This document shows positions 7,159 to 13,563 of a DNA stretch of 13,563 nt, piece after piece. The stretch covers positions 9,036 through 22,598 of the forward strand of contig DCKY01000159.1 in NCBI GenBank assembly GCA_002320775.1. The letters are read 5' to 3'. The notes under the pieces are model-generated. The model made no database searches. It saw nothing but the letters and a program-made list of their open reading frames with translations, and was not told where the DNA came from. Positions within the stretch are counted from its first letter, which is position 1. Each line of letters opens with the position of its first letter. The position numbers and the translations under genes were made by a program. This DNA is from Planctomycetes bacterium UBA1662. Lineage in GTDB: Bacteria; Planctomycetota; UBA8108.

Positions 7159-7252
7159 CGCACCGGCGGGAAAAAGATCGCGAATCCGTTTGAATATAGG
7201 CGCCGTGGACGCTGTCCTATCTTTACGCGACAATATCCAGGAGCACTTAATC

Positions 7253-9448
7253 ATGAGCCATCGCCGGAAAAACGGGTCCCGCCGCCCATCTCGCTTCTCC
7301 ACCATCCGCTACGCGGGAATCCTGCTGGGGATATCCACCCTGCTCCCCGCGGCAGAAAACACAGCCCCCGGAAAGCCCCCTGTAGCCAAGAGAATCCCCG
7401 AGAAAACAACCCTGCACAACGACAGCCGGATCGATGAGTACTCCTGGCTAAGGGATATCGAGGACCCCGCCACCCGCGCCTATCTCAAGGCGGAAAACCA
7501 GTACGCTGAGACAGCCCTCGCGCCTCTGCAGCCGCTGGTGAAGCTGCTGCGGGAAGAAATCCAGGGACGTATCGTGCGTCCGAAAACGATTCCGAGCTGG
7601 CAGGAAGGAAGCTACACCTACTACACCCGCAGCAGGGAGGGAAGCCCGCTCCCCCTCTATTGCCGCAAAAAAGGGAGACTTTTCGCGAAGGAAGAAATCC
7701 TGCTGGATGTCGCCTCGCTCGCTGACGGGAATAAAAACGCACGGGTGGGGACCTTCCTTGTGAGCCCCGACCACTCCAGGGTCGCCTACAGCGTCGATCG
7801 AGATGGACGCGGAGAGTACTCCATACACCTTCGCGCTTTCGCTGACGCCAGGACACTGGGCGCCCCGATCGAGGGTACCACCGACAACCTCGTCTGGTCA
7901 GCAGATGGGACAGCGATCATTTACACACGGAGCGCGGGGTCGGGTGGCCCCAGGACAGTCTGGCTTCACCGTCTTGGCGAAAAACAGGATGATGACAGGT
8001 TGCTCTACCATGAACGAGACCGGGAGTACTCCGTACGGGTGAACAAGACCCTCGATGGCCGGTTTATCTGGCTCGACATATTCAATCGCGACACATCAGA
8101 GGTCCGGTACATTGACGCGTCCAAACCAACTGGCCGGCTGGAACTGCTGGCGGCGAGACAGGCGGGAATAAAATACGGGTTCCTGCACCATGGCCAGAGC
8201 TTCTACATAAGAACCAACCAGGGCTCCGGCGGCTCTCGGCTGATGGTAGTCCCCGAGGCCGCCACAGCGCGAAAGAACTGGAGGGAGAAGGTTCCCGCCC
8301 ATGCCGGGATCACCCTGGAGCACGCCTCTATCTTCCGCCACCATCTCGTCCTCTTTGAGAAACAGGACGGCCACCGCCGTGTTCGTATCGAGAACCTGGA
8401 CGGGCAAGGCAGCCACTACATCGACTTCCCCGAACGGCTCTATTCGGTAGAGGGATGGCAGAACCGGGAGTTCATCACCAACAGCTTCCGGATGGCCTAC
8501 TCCTCGATGCTGGTGCCACTGTCCTTCTTTGAATACAACATGGATGCCAGGCGCTGGGAGAGCATCCACGAGGTTACATTCAAGGGCTACAAGCGCGAAA
8601 ACTATACAACGGAGAGAATCCAGGCCCAGGCATCAGACGATGTCTCCGTCCCCATCTCGCTCGTTTACCGCAAGCGACCGAAAAAATCAGCGGCTCCGGT
8701 TCTCCTGCGGGTCTATGGCTCGTACGGAATCAATCTCGATCCCTGGATGAACCCGATCGACCTCTCACTGCTGGACAGAGGCGCGACCATCGCCATCGCC
8801 CATGTTCGCGGAGGCGGCGACCTCGGCGCGCGCTGGCATGAAGAAGGGCGTCTGCTCAAGAAGAAGAACTCCATCGGCGACCTGATCGCCTGCGTCGACC
8901 ACCTGGTGAAGACCGGCCATGCCGCCCCCGACAAGCTCATCCTCTCCGGGCAGGGTCCCGGGGCGCTGGCGATCGCGGCGGCTCTCAACCAGCGCCCGAA
9001 CCTGGCGCGCTCGGCTATCGTCGATCTTCCCTACGTCGACCTGCTGAATGGCCTCCTGGACAAGTCGGCCCCCCTGGGCGCGGGCGAATACGACGAGTGG
9101 GGAAACCCTGAGAGCGGAGAGCACTACACCTATATCAAGTCCTACTCCCCCTACGATAATATCCGCAAGGCCAGCTATCCGGACCTGCTGGTCACCGCCG
9201 ACCTGAACGACAACCGCAGTCCCTTCTGGATGGCCGCCAAGTGGGTGGCCAGGATCAGGGCCATAGGCAAGCCCGGAAATCTCATCGCGCTCAGGACCCG
9301 CCTTGAGGACAGGAGCGTCCGTGGCGGGAGCGCTCCTCGCGACAACTTCATCGATGGAAGAGCCCTTCAGCTGGCCTTCATCATCGATCGCCTGAAGCTC
9401 GACCGTGTCCCTTTGCAAAGTGACCCCGCGCGGGGAGAAAACCGGTAG
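7253..9448 (+). CDS. Exported oligopeptidase B-like (S9A) protein lacking catalytic Ser and His; probable pseudo-enzyme
   Basis: From the ATG at 7253 (AGGAG nine bases upstream) the product has 731 residues. A very basic N-terminus and hydrophobic stretch (21-32) form a signal peptide ending near PAA/ENTA; oligopeptidase B is normally cytosolic. PPVAKRIPE and RIDEYSWLRD begin the S9A fold, a beta-propeller spans about 70-440, and the hydrolase domain starts near YGSYG (488-492) and HVRGGG (517-522). Similarity to PtrB is strong along the whole length, including DEWGNP and SYSPYDN. The nucleophile elbow, GGSAGG in PtrB, reads GQGPGA, with G568 in the serine position. The acid D653 (LND) remains. 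The histidine segment (SGHGG) reads SVRGG, with R690 there, and no histidine occurs after D653. The frame is intact, so this looks like a maintained non-catalytic protein, perhaps peptide-binding. An unusual active site cannot be excluded. Confidence 0.88.
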   Translation: MSHRRKNGSRRPSRFSTIRYAGILLGISTLLPAAENTAPGKPPVAKRIPEKTTLHNDSRIDEYSWLRDIEDPATRAYLKAENQYAETALAPLQPLVKLLREEIQGRIVRPKTIPSWQEGSYTYYTRSREGSPLPLYCRKKGRLFAKEEILLDVASLADGNKNARVGTFLVSPDHSRVAYSVDRDGRGEYSIHLRAFADARTLGAPIEGTTDNLVWSADGTAIIYTRSAGSGGPRTVWLHRLGEKQDDDRLLYHERDREYSVRVNKTLDGRFIWLDIFNRDTSEVRYIDASKPTGRLELLAARQAGIKYGFLHHGQSFYIRTNQGSGGSRLMVVPEAATARKNWREKVPAHAGITLEHASIFRHHLVLFEKQDGHRRVRIENLDGQGSHYIDFPERLYSVEGWQNREFITNSFRMAYSSMLVPLSFFEYNMDARRWESIHEVTFKGYKRENYTTERIQAQASDDVSVPISLVYRKRPKKSAAPVLLRVYGSYGINLDPWMNPIDLSLLDRGATIAIAHVRGGGDLGARWHEEGRLLKKKNSIGDLIACVDHLVKTGHAAPDKLILSGQGPGALAIAAALNQRPNLARSAIVDLPYVDLLNGLLDKSAPLGAGEYDEWGNPESGEHYTYIKSYSPYDNIRKASYPDLLVTADLNDNRSPFWMAAKWVARIRAIGKPGNLIALRTRLEDRSVRGGSAPRDNFIDGRALQLAFIIDRLKLDRVPLQSDPARGENR

Positions 9449-9453
9449 AGAAC

Positions 9454-9711
9454 CTAATGACAACCGCAGCCGCCCGGGCGGGCGCAGCCGCCTCCGGATG
9501 GCGGGCCGGGGTCGGGTTTCCTGGAGCTGCTGGAATCGATCAGGGTGCCCGTTCCGAGGAGTCGTTCGATGGGAGTCCCCGCTTCAGTCTCTCCAAGCCC
9601 CTCGCCGGCCATCTCACAGAGCTCCCCCCAGGTCTCGAGCTTTCGGGAGATGCCGTGAAAGACCTCGAGGGTCTTGCCGTTACCCGGGCAGAAATAGTCA
9701 TAGGTCGGCAT
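9454..9711 (-). CDS. FmdB-family small zinc-ribbon-like protein with Cys-rich tail
   Basis: This 85-residue protein opens MPTYDYFCPGNGK, the start of FmdB-type zinc ribbons (usual form MPTYxYxCxxCG). It continues with a WGELCEMAG block and PIERLLGTG, seen in the longer variants of this family. Only C8 of the first CxxC pair remains (C8-P-G-N), and C32 is the next cysteine. The C-terminus is a Gly-rich tail with C76, C82, C84 and H85. Metal binding through the tail is plausible; a normal zinc ribbon is not. The family is annotated as putative regulatory after fmdB of methylotrophs, but its role is unproven. The ATG has only a weak Shine-Dalgarno. It is convergent with the peptidase-like gene (five-base gap) and divergent from folE2. 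Confidence 0.8.
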   Translation of the reverse strand: MPTYDYFCPGNGKTLEVFHGISRKLETWGELCEMAGEGLGETEAGTPIERLLGTGTLIDSSSSRKPDPGPPSGGGCARPGGCGCH

Positions 9712-9818
9712 TTGCTGAAACTTTCGGATAGAGAACGTTGGTCCCCCCCAGTATAGCTCGTCAGCTGTTTCGTCTCCACTTTCGAAGAAAAATCTGAGGT
9801 CGAAATCGGCTTCGCGTG

Positions 9819-9824
9819 TACTAT
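9819..9824 (+). promoter_or_regulatory. Possible -10 element upstream of folE2
   Basis: TACTAT in the context GTGTACTATG lies 53 bases before the folE2 ATG, in the 166-base gap divergent from the FmdB gene. The same heptamer TACTATG occurs just before metG. No good -35 box is visible at the right distance (TGAGGT, 18 bases away, is poor), so support is limited to the hexamer and its position. Confidence 0.25.
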
Positions 9825-9877
9825 GACGGGCCGTATCAGGCTCAACAAATCAGGATAAGCAGGTTCTCCTTTCAGAC

Positions 9878-10840
9878 ATGCAGCAAAAACGTCCCTCTCC
9901 CTCTTCAACATCGGAAAAAACCCGAACCCTTCCGGATATCGCGCGCGACTCGACCGCGCAGACCGCAGCGATGCTGGACCGAGTCGGAATGTCGGGAATC
10001 GAGACCGTCCTGCGGCGGCGAAGCTCCGAGGGGGAGCTTTTTCTCGTGCCCGCGAAGGCCGATGCCTTTGTCAATCTTGATGACCCCGAGGCCCGGGGAA
10101 TCCACATGTCGCGGCTCTATCTCGACCTGCAGCGCCAGCTCGAAGAGAACGAGTTCACCTTCCCGCTGCTCCAGAAGGTGCTGGAAGCGTTTACCCGCTC
10201 CCATTCTTCACTGAGCACCCACAGCTACCTGCGCCTGTCCTACGACATCATGCGCAAACGCGACTCCCTGATCAGTGAAAACACCGGCTGGCGGCATTAC
10301 CCCGTCTCCCTCGAGGCCAGCTGGAACGGGAAACGAACCGACCTCAAGATCAGCTTCCGGATCACCTACTCGAGCTCCTGCCCCTGCTCTGCGGCCCTGT
10401 CGCGGCAGACCCTGAAGGAACGCTTCGAAGAAGACTTCAACGATCACCAGACGATCAGCCTCTCCCACGTTGCCAACTGGCTGCAGACCCGCGAGGCCAC
10501 CTCCTCCGTCCCGCACAGCCAACGCAGCCACGCGGATCTGACCGTGGTGGCGGAAAAGGCTGATGAGCGTCTTCTCGAGAATCTCATCGACCAGGTTGAA
10601 GAGACCCTCGGTACGGCGGTGCAGGCCGCGGTAAAACGAGAAGACGAGCAGGCCTTCGCCGCCCTCAACGGAGCCAACCTGATGTTCTGCGAAGACGCGG
10701 CCAGGAGAATCTGCTCGCTTCTAGATGAGGACAAGGGCTTCCGGGATTACCGCATCGAGGTGCGTCACATGGAGAGCCTGCATCCGCACGATGCCGTCGC
10801 CATCACCACCAAGGGAGTGGAGGGTGGACTCAGACCCTGA
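9878..10840 (+). CDS. folE2: GTP cyclohydrolase IB (FolE2)
   Basis: This 320-residue cytosolic enzyme converts GTP to 7,8-dihydroneopterin triphosphate, the first step of tetrahydrofolate (and in some bacteria queuosine) synthesis. Family marks in order: LPDIARDSTAQ (18-28) and RVGMSGIE near the N-terminus, GIHMSRL (74-80), SSSCPCSAALSRQ with C168 and C170 (165-177), PHSQRSH (212-218) and NGANLMFCEDAARR (264-277). C168 aligns with the catalytic cysteine region of FolE2. Unlike the zinc-dependent FolE, FolE2 can use other divalent metals and is often used under zinc limitation; I see no clear Zur operator upstream. The length is typical of the family. The ATG has only a weak Shine-Dalgarno. 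The dcd start lies 14 bases after the stop, pointing to one transcript. Confidence 0.95.
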   Translation: MQQKRPSPSSTSEKTRTLPDIARDSTAQTAAMLDRVGMSGIETVLRRRSSEGELFLVPAKADAFVNLDDPEARGIHMSRLYLDLQRQLEENEFTFPLLQKVLEAFTRSHSSLSTHSYLRLSYDIMRKRDSLISENTGWRHYPVSLEASWNGKRTDLKISFRITYSSSCPCSAALSRQTLKERFEEDFNDHQTISLSHVANWLQTREATSSVPHSQRSHADLTVVAEKADERLLENLIDQVEETLGTAVQAAVKREDEQAFAALNGANLMFCEDAARRICSLLDEDKGFRDYRIEVRHMESLHPHDAVAITTKGVEGGLRP

Positions 10841-10854
10841 GGACACTGACCCCG

Positions 10855-11397
10855 TTGATTCTCTCTGACAAGACCATCAAGGAAATGATCGGCAGCGGCA
10901 AGCTGACTGTCGACCCCATCGAGGAGAGCTCGATCCAGCCCGCCTCGATCGACTGCAGGTTAGGAGACCACTTTCTCCTGATCGACGAGAACAGCATGGA
11001 CTGCCTGTCGATGACCTCCGAGATCCAGTACAGGAGCCTCCAATGCGAGGAGATCACCCTGCCGCCCCACTCCTTCCTGCTCGCCACCACCATGGAATAC
11101 GTCGAGCTGCCAGCCGGCCTGACCGCCTTCGTCGAGGGACGAAGCTCGATCGGCCGCATGGGCCTGTTCATCCAGAACGCCGGCTGGGTCGATCCGGGCT
11201 TCAAGGGGCGCATCACCCTTGAGCTCTACAACGCGAATTCACTGCCGATCAAGCTCAAGGTCGGCCGGAGAATCTGCCAGCTGGTCTTCTGCAAGATGGA
11301 CTGTGAAGCCTCGCGCCCCTATAGCGGGAAATACCAGGGGCAGAAGACCACCGAGGGAAGCCGGATCTTTGAGGACAAGGAATCGTTGGAAGGCTGA
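10855..11397 (+). CDS. dcd: dCTP deaminase (TTG start), possibly bifunctional with dUTPase activity
   Basis: This 180-residue homotrimeric enzyme deaminates dCTP to dUTP, supplying dUMP for thymidylate synthesis. The start is a TTG: the first residues read (M)ILSDKTIKEMI, exactly the Dcd N-terminus, with GAGGA at 10839-10843 overlapping the folE2 stop. Motifs: IQPASIDCRLG (27-37), VEGRSSIGRMGL (93-104), QNAGWVDPGFKG (107-118), catalytic TLELYN with E123 (121-126) and KYQGQ (159-163). The AGWVDPGF segment resembles the AGFIDPGF form of bifunctional dCTP deaminase/dUTPases more than the TAHRIDPGW form of the E. coli monofunctional enzyme, so dUMP may be the direct product. That is inference. 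Co-transcription with folE2 is likely. Confidence 0.94.
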   Translation: MILSDKTIKEMIGSGKLTVDPIEESSIQPASIDCRLGDHFLLIDENSMDCLSMTSEIQYRSLQCEEITLPPHSFLLATTMEYVELPAGLTAFVEGRSSIGRMGLFIQNAGWVDPGFKGRITLELYNANSLPIKLKVGRRICQLVFCKMDCEASRPYSGKYQGQKTTEGSRIFEDKESLEG

Positions 11398-11422
11398 GAG
11401 CCTGCCCCGCGGCAGCCGCCTC

Positions 11423-11453
11423 TTCACAGAACGGCGCCCGTCCGACATACTAT
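11423..11453 (+). promoter_or_regulatory. Candidate metG promoter placed for leaderless transcription
   Basis: TACTAT (11448-11453), a TANNNT-type -10 hexamer, ends six bases before the metG ATG at 11460. TTCACA (11423-11428) upstream could serve as -35 (19-base spacer, or 17 to the overlapping CATACT). No Shine-Dalgarno precedes the ATG. This geometry would put the first transcribed base at or next to the A of the ATG. A small hairpin, CTGCC-CCGC-GGCAG (11402-11415), lies between the dcd stop and this element. Confidence 0.4.
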
Positions 11454-11459
11454 GCACCC

Positions 11460-13460
11460 ATGAGCAAAGCACCCGACAACTTCTACATCACCACGGCGAT
11501 TGATTACCCCAACGGCGTCCCCCACATGGGACACGCCTACGAGAAAATTCTCGCGGATTTCTACGCCCGCGCCGCCCGTCTGCAGGGCAGGGACACCTGG
11601 TTCCTCATCGGGCTGGATGAGCATGGGCTCAAAATTCAAAACGCCGCCGAGGAGGCCGGGCAGCCAGCCCAGGACTTCGTCGATGAGAAAGCCAGGGCCT
11701 TCCATCACATCTACGAAAGACTCGGAATATCCAATACCGACTTCATCCGGACATCCGAGCAGCGCCATCACAAGTTTGCCGGAGAGATCTACAGAAAGGT
11801 TTTCGAACGGGGAGACATCTACAAGGGCGACTACGAGACGGACTATTGTGTCTCCTGCGAGAAGGCCCTGCAGAAGTCCGACATCGCCGCCGGCGAATGT
11901 GCCGACCACCCGAAAACTCTGGTCAAGGAGGAGACCTATTTCTTCCGCCTCGGCAAGTACCGGGATGCAGTGCGCGAGCACATCCGGGAGAACCCGGATT
12001 TCATCGTACCTGCCGAGCGCCGCAACGAGATCCTCTCGCGACTCGACGACGAGGTCCACGATCTGTCCATATCGAGATCAAGCTTCAGCTGGGGAGTCCC
12101 CCTTCCTGACGACCCGGAGCACGTTCTCTATGTCTGGTTCGATGCCCTGTCCAGCTACATCTCGGCCCTCAAGGAGCCAGATTCGTCGAGAGAGAGCTGC
12201 TGGCCGGCTGATTGCCATGTCATCGGCAAGGACATCCTCTGGTTCCACACGGTGATCTGGCCAGCCATGCTGCTGTCGGCAGGGCTGCCTCTTCCCCGGC
12301 AGGTCTATGTGCACGGCTTCATTCTCGACGAGGACGGCCGGAAGATGGCCAAGAGCCTCGGCAATGTCGTGAACCCCATGCAGGTCGTCGGCGAATTCGG
12401 AGTCGACGCCACGCGGTTCTATTTCCTGCGATCCTTCGCCAGCGGACAGGACGGCCACTTCTCCATCGGCGATCTCGAAAAGCGCTACAACAGCGAATTG
12501 GGTAACGACCTTGGCAACCTTATCATGAGGATCTCCAAGCTCGGGCTCTCACGCGCGGGAGGAACCCTGAACCCCTCCGAGGGAATAGATGACCTCGGCG
12601 GCAAAGAGGTGGCCGGAGAGTTTTTCGCATACGTGAAAACCCGTGAGCATCACAAGGCCCTCGACAACCTCTGGGCCTTCCTTCGCAAGATCAACGGTTA
12701 CCTCACCGAAAAGGAGCCGTGGAAGATCGAGGACGATGCGGCCGTGGAGAAAATCCTCTACACCTCGGCAGAAGCAATGACCTGGGCGCTTTCCCTGCTC
12801 GAACCCGTCATGCCTACCACCTCGGCAAGCGCCGCGGAGGTGCTGGGAATCGAGCTTGGAAAACTTCAGGAGTTCTCCCCCGGCAGCAGGTCCTACAGCC
12901 TCCAGCCCGCCGAGCCTCTCTTTCCCCGGCGAGAGAAGCCGAAGAAGGACAAGCCGGAGAAAAAGAAGAAGAAGCCCCAGGAAGAGGTCGATCCCTTCGC
13001 CAAGCTGGAGCTGAGGGTCGGCATCATCGAGGAGGTCAACGAGCATCCTGACGCCGACTCACTCTATGCCATGAGCGTCGACATCGGCGGAGAGAAGCGA
13101 TCCATCTGTGCCGGGCTCAGAGAGCACCTCAGCGCCGACGACCTCCAGGGCCGCAAGGTGCTCATCGTCGCCAACTTCAAACCGGCAAAGTTCCGGGGAA
13201 TCGAGAGCCGGGGGATGATCCTCGCTTCGGACCTCGCCGATGGAACCGTCTGCCCTGTCGACCCGGGCGAAGCCGAAAGCGGCGACCTCGCAACCGTCGA
13301 GGGAATTGAATCGCGGCCGAAGAAGAAGCTCTCAAAGAGCCTGTTCGAGAAGGTCCCTCTCCTCATGCAGGACGGCAAGGTCACCTATGCTGGCAAGCCG
13401 CTGAAGACTCCGGCCGGCGCGATCTCCTGCGAAGCGGCTGACGGCGCCTCGGTGCGATAG
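11460..13460 (+). CDS. metG: Methionyl-tRNA synthetase with fused C-terminal tRNA-binding domain
   Basis: This 666-residue class I synthetase charges tRNA-Met with methionine. Visible parts: ITTAIDYPNGVPHMGHAYEK with the HIGH motif as H22-M-G-H25, GLDEHG (51-56), a zinc knuckle C130-x2-C133...C147-x2-H150 like that of Thermus MetRS, WFDALSSY, and the KMSKS loop as K295-M-A-K-S299, an alanine variant at the third position. The anticodon-binding helical domain follows to about 480. A lysine-rich linker (about 491-510) leads to a Trbp111/EMAPII-like OB-fold tRNA-binding domain (about 511-612) with ELRVGIIEEV and GIESRGMILAS. About 50 further residues resemble no domain I know. No Shine-Dalgarno is seen; a -10-like hexamer lies directly upstream. 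It sits 62 bases after dcd and converges with a gene beyond the right edge. Confidence 0.97.
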   Translation: MSKAPDNFYITTAIDYPNGVPHMGHAYEKILADFYARAARLQGRDTWFLIGLDEHGLKIQNAAEEAGQPAQDFVDEKARAFHHIYERLGISNTDFIRTSEQRHHKFAGEIYRKVFERGDIYKGDYETDYCVSCEKALQKSDIAAGECADHPKTLVKEETYFFRLGKYRDAVREHIRENPDFIVPAERRNEILSRLDDEVHDLSISRSSFSWGVPLPDDPEHVLYVWFDALSSYISALKEPDSSRESCWPADCHVIGKDILWFHTVIWPAMLLSAGLPLPRQVYVHGFILDEDGRKMAKSLGNVVNPMQVVGEFGVDATRFYFLRSFASGQDGHFSIGDLEKRYNSELGNDLGNLIMRISKLGLSRAGGTLNPSEGIDDLGGKEVAGEFFAYVKTREHHKALDNLWAFLRKINGYLTEKEPWKIEDDAAVEKILYTSAEAMTWALSLLEPVMPTTSASAAEVLGIELGKLQEFSPGSRSYSLQPAEPLFPRREKPKKDKPEKKKKKPQEEVDPFAKLELRVGIIEEVNEHPDADSLYAMSVDIGGEKRSICAGLREHLSADDLQGRKVLIVANFKPAKFRGIESRGMILASDLADGTVCPVDPGEAESGDLATVEGIESRPKKKLSKSLFEKVPLLMQDGKVTYAGKPLKTPAGAISCEAADGASVR

Positions 13461-13469
13461 ACAAACCGC

Positions 13470-13509
13470 AAAAAAAAGATTCGCCGCCCAGCCATCAGGT
13501 CAGGTCGGC
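13470..13509 (-). terminator. Probable intrinsic terminator of the minus-strand gene entering from the right
   Basis: Read on the minus strand, GCCGACC (13509-13503) can pair with GGGCGGC (13489-13483) with one mismatch and a 13-base loop. Five bases later there is a run of eight T (13477-13470). The stem overlaps the stop codon of the partial gene. The long loop and the gap before the T-run make this less than ideal. On the plus strand the same run is poly-A, so it would not terminate metG. Confidence 0.4.
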
Positions 13510-13563
13510 CGACTCCTCGGCGGGTTGTTCAACCGGCTCCTCGGCTTCTTCCCTCATCTCCTC
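13495..13563 (-). CDS. C-terminal acidic tail of an unidentified protein (partial, N-terminus off the right edge)
   Basis: On the minus strand an open frame runs from the window edge to TGA at 13497-13495, encoding 22 residues rich in Glu, Ala and Pro (EEMREEAEEPVEQPAEESAD, then LT). The composition resembles the acidic tail of the ABC ATPase in this window, a common way for proteins of this genome to end. A terminator-like structure directly follows. No function can be assigned from so short a tail. It would be convergent with metG. Confidence 0.5.
   Translation of the reverse strand, partial: EEMREEAEEPVEQPAEESADLT

Noticed and set aside
7190..7252. An upstream ATG at 7190 for the peptidase-like gene.
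   Set aside because: It has no Shine-Dalgarno and would bury the signal peptide; the ATG at 7253 has AGGAG nine bases upstream.
7066..7252. Possible tRNA or small RNA in the divergent gap.
   Set aside because: No cloverleaf, no T-loop signature and no extended stem could be found; only a short 6-bp dyad is present.
9424..9435. CCCCGCGCGGGG palindrome near the end of the peptidase-like gene, considered as a terminator.
   Set aside because: It lies inside the coding region, leaves only a four-base stem and has no T-run after it.
8765..9463. A 232-codon minus-strand frame over the C-terminal domain of the peptidase-like gene.
   Set aside because: It has no domain signal and lies opposite strongly PtrB-like sequence; overlap with the FmdB stop region is incidental.

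Overview
This is a GC-rich, gene-dense bacterial segment with almost no non-coding DNA; the longest gap between genes is about 200 bases. Two features point to a planctomycete-like (PVC) bacterium, probably environmental. One is a secreted hydrolase carrying dockerin-type calcium repeats of the D-x-N-x-D...LxDAVxxLxWLF-GG kind. The other is an ABC-2 export cassette ending in a helical-repeat membrane protein of a type I associate with planctomycetes. This placement is inference from protein style, not from a marker gene.

Layout. (1) Bases 1-1150, minus strand: the N-terminal 383 residues of an exported alpha/beta hydrolase, open to the left edge of the window. (2) Bases 1352-6277, plus strand: a tightly packed four-gene cassette (ABC-2 permease, NatA/NosF-type ATPase, second permease with a large extracytoplasmic loop, membrane-anchored helical-repeat protein). 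The last gene most likely starts at a TTG inside the third. (3) Bases 6278-7065, minus strand: a two-gene unit of a tandem CDGSH iron-sulfur protein and MogA. MogA abuts the ABC cassette stop-to-stop, inside a perfect palindrome. (4) Bases 7253-9448, plus strand: an exported homologue of oligopeptidase B that has lost the catalytic serine and histidine. (5) Bases 9454-9711, minus strand: a small FmdB-type protein with a degenerate zinc ribbon. (6) Bases 9878-13460, plus strand: folE2, dcd and metG (GTP cyclohydrolase IB, dCTP deaminase, methionyl-tRNA synthetase). metG has a promoter-like element placed for leaderless transcription. (7) The right edge holds the acidic C-terminal tail of a further minus-strand gene and its probable terminator.

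How the genes work together. The ABC cassette looks like one export or envelope machine of unknown substrate. folE2 and dcd both serve pyrimidine/folate metabolism: one opens the pathway to tetrahydrofolate, the other supplies the dUTP/dUMP that thymidylate synthase methylates with folate. MogA serves molybdenum cofactor synthesis, next to a small Fe-S protein. No tRNA, rRNA, CRISPR array, insertion sequence or phage gene was seen. The observation that best deserves follow-up is the catalytically broken, signal-peptide-bearing oligopeptidase B homologue.
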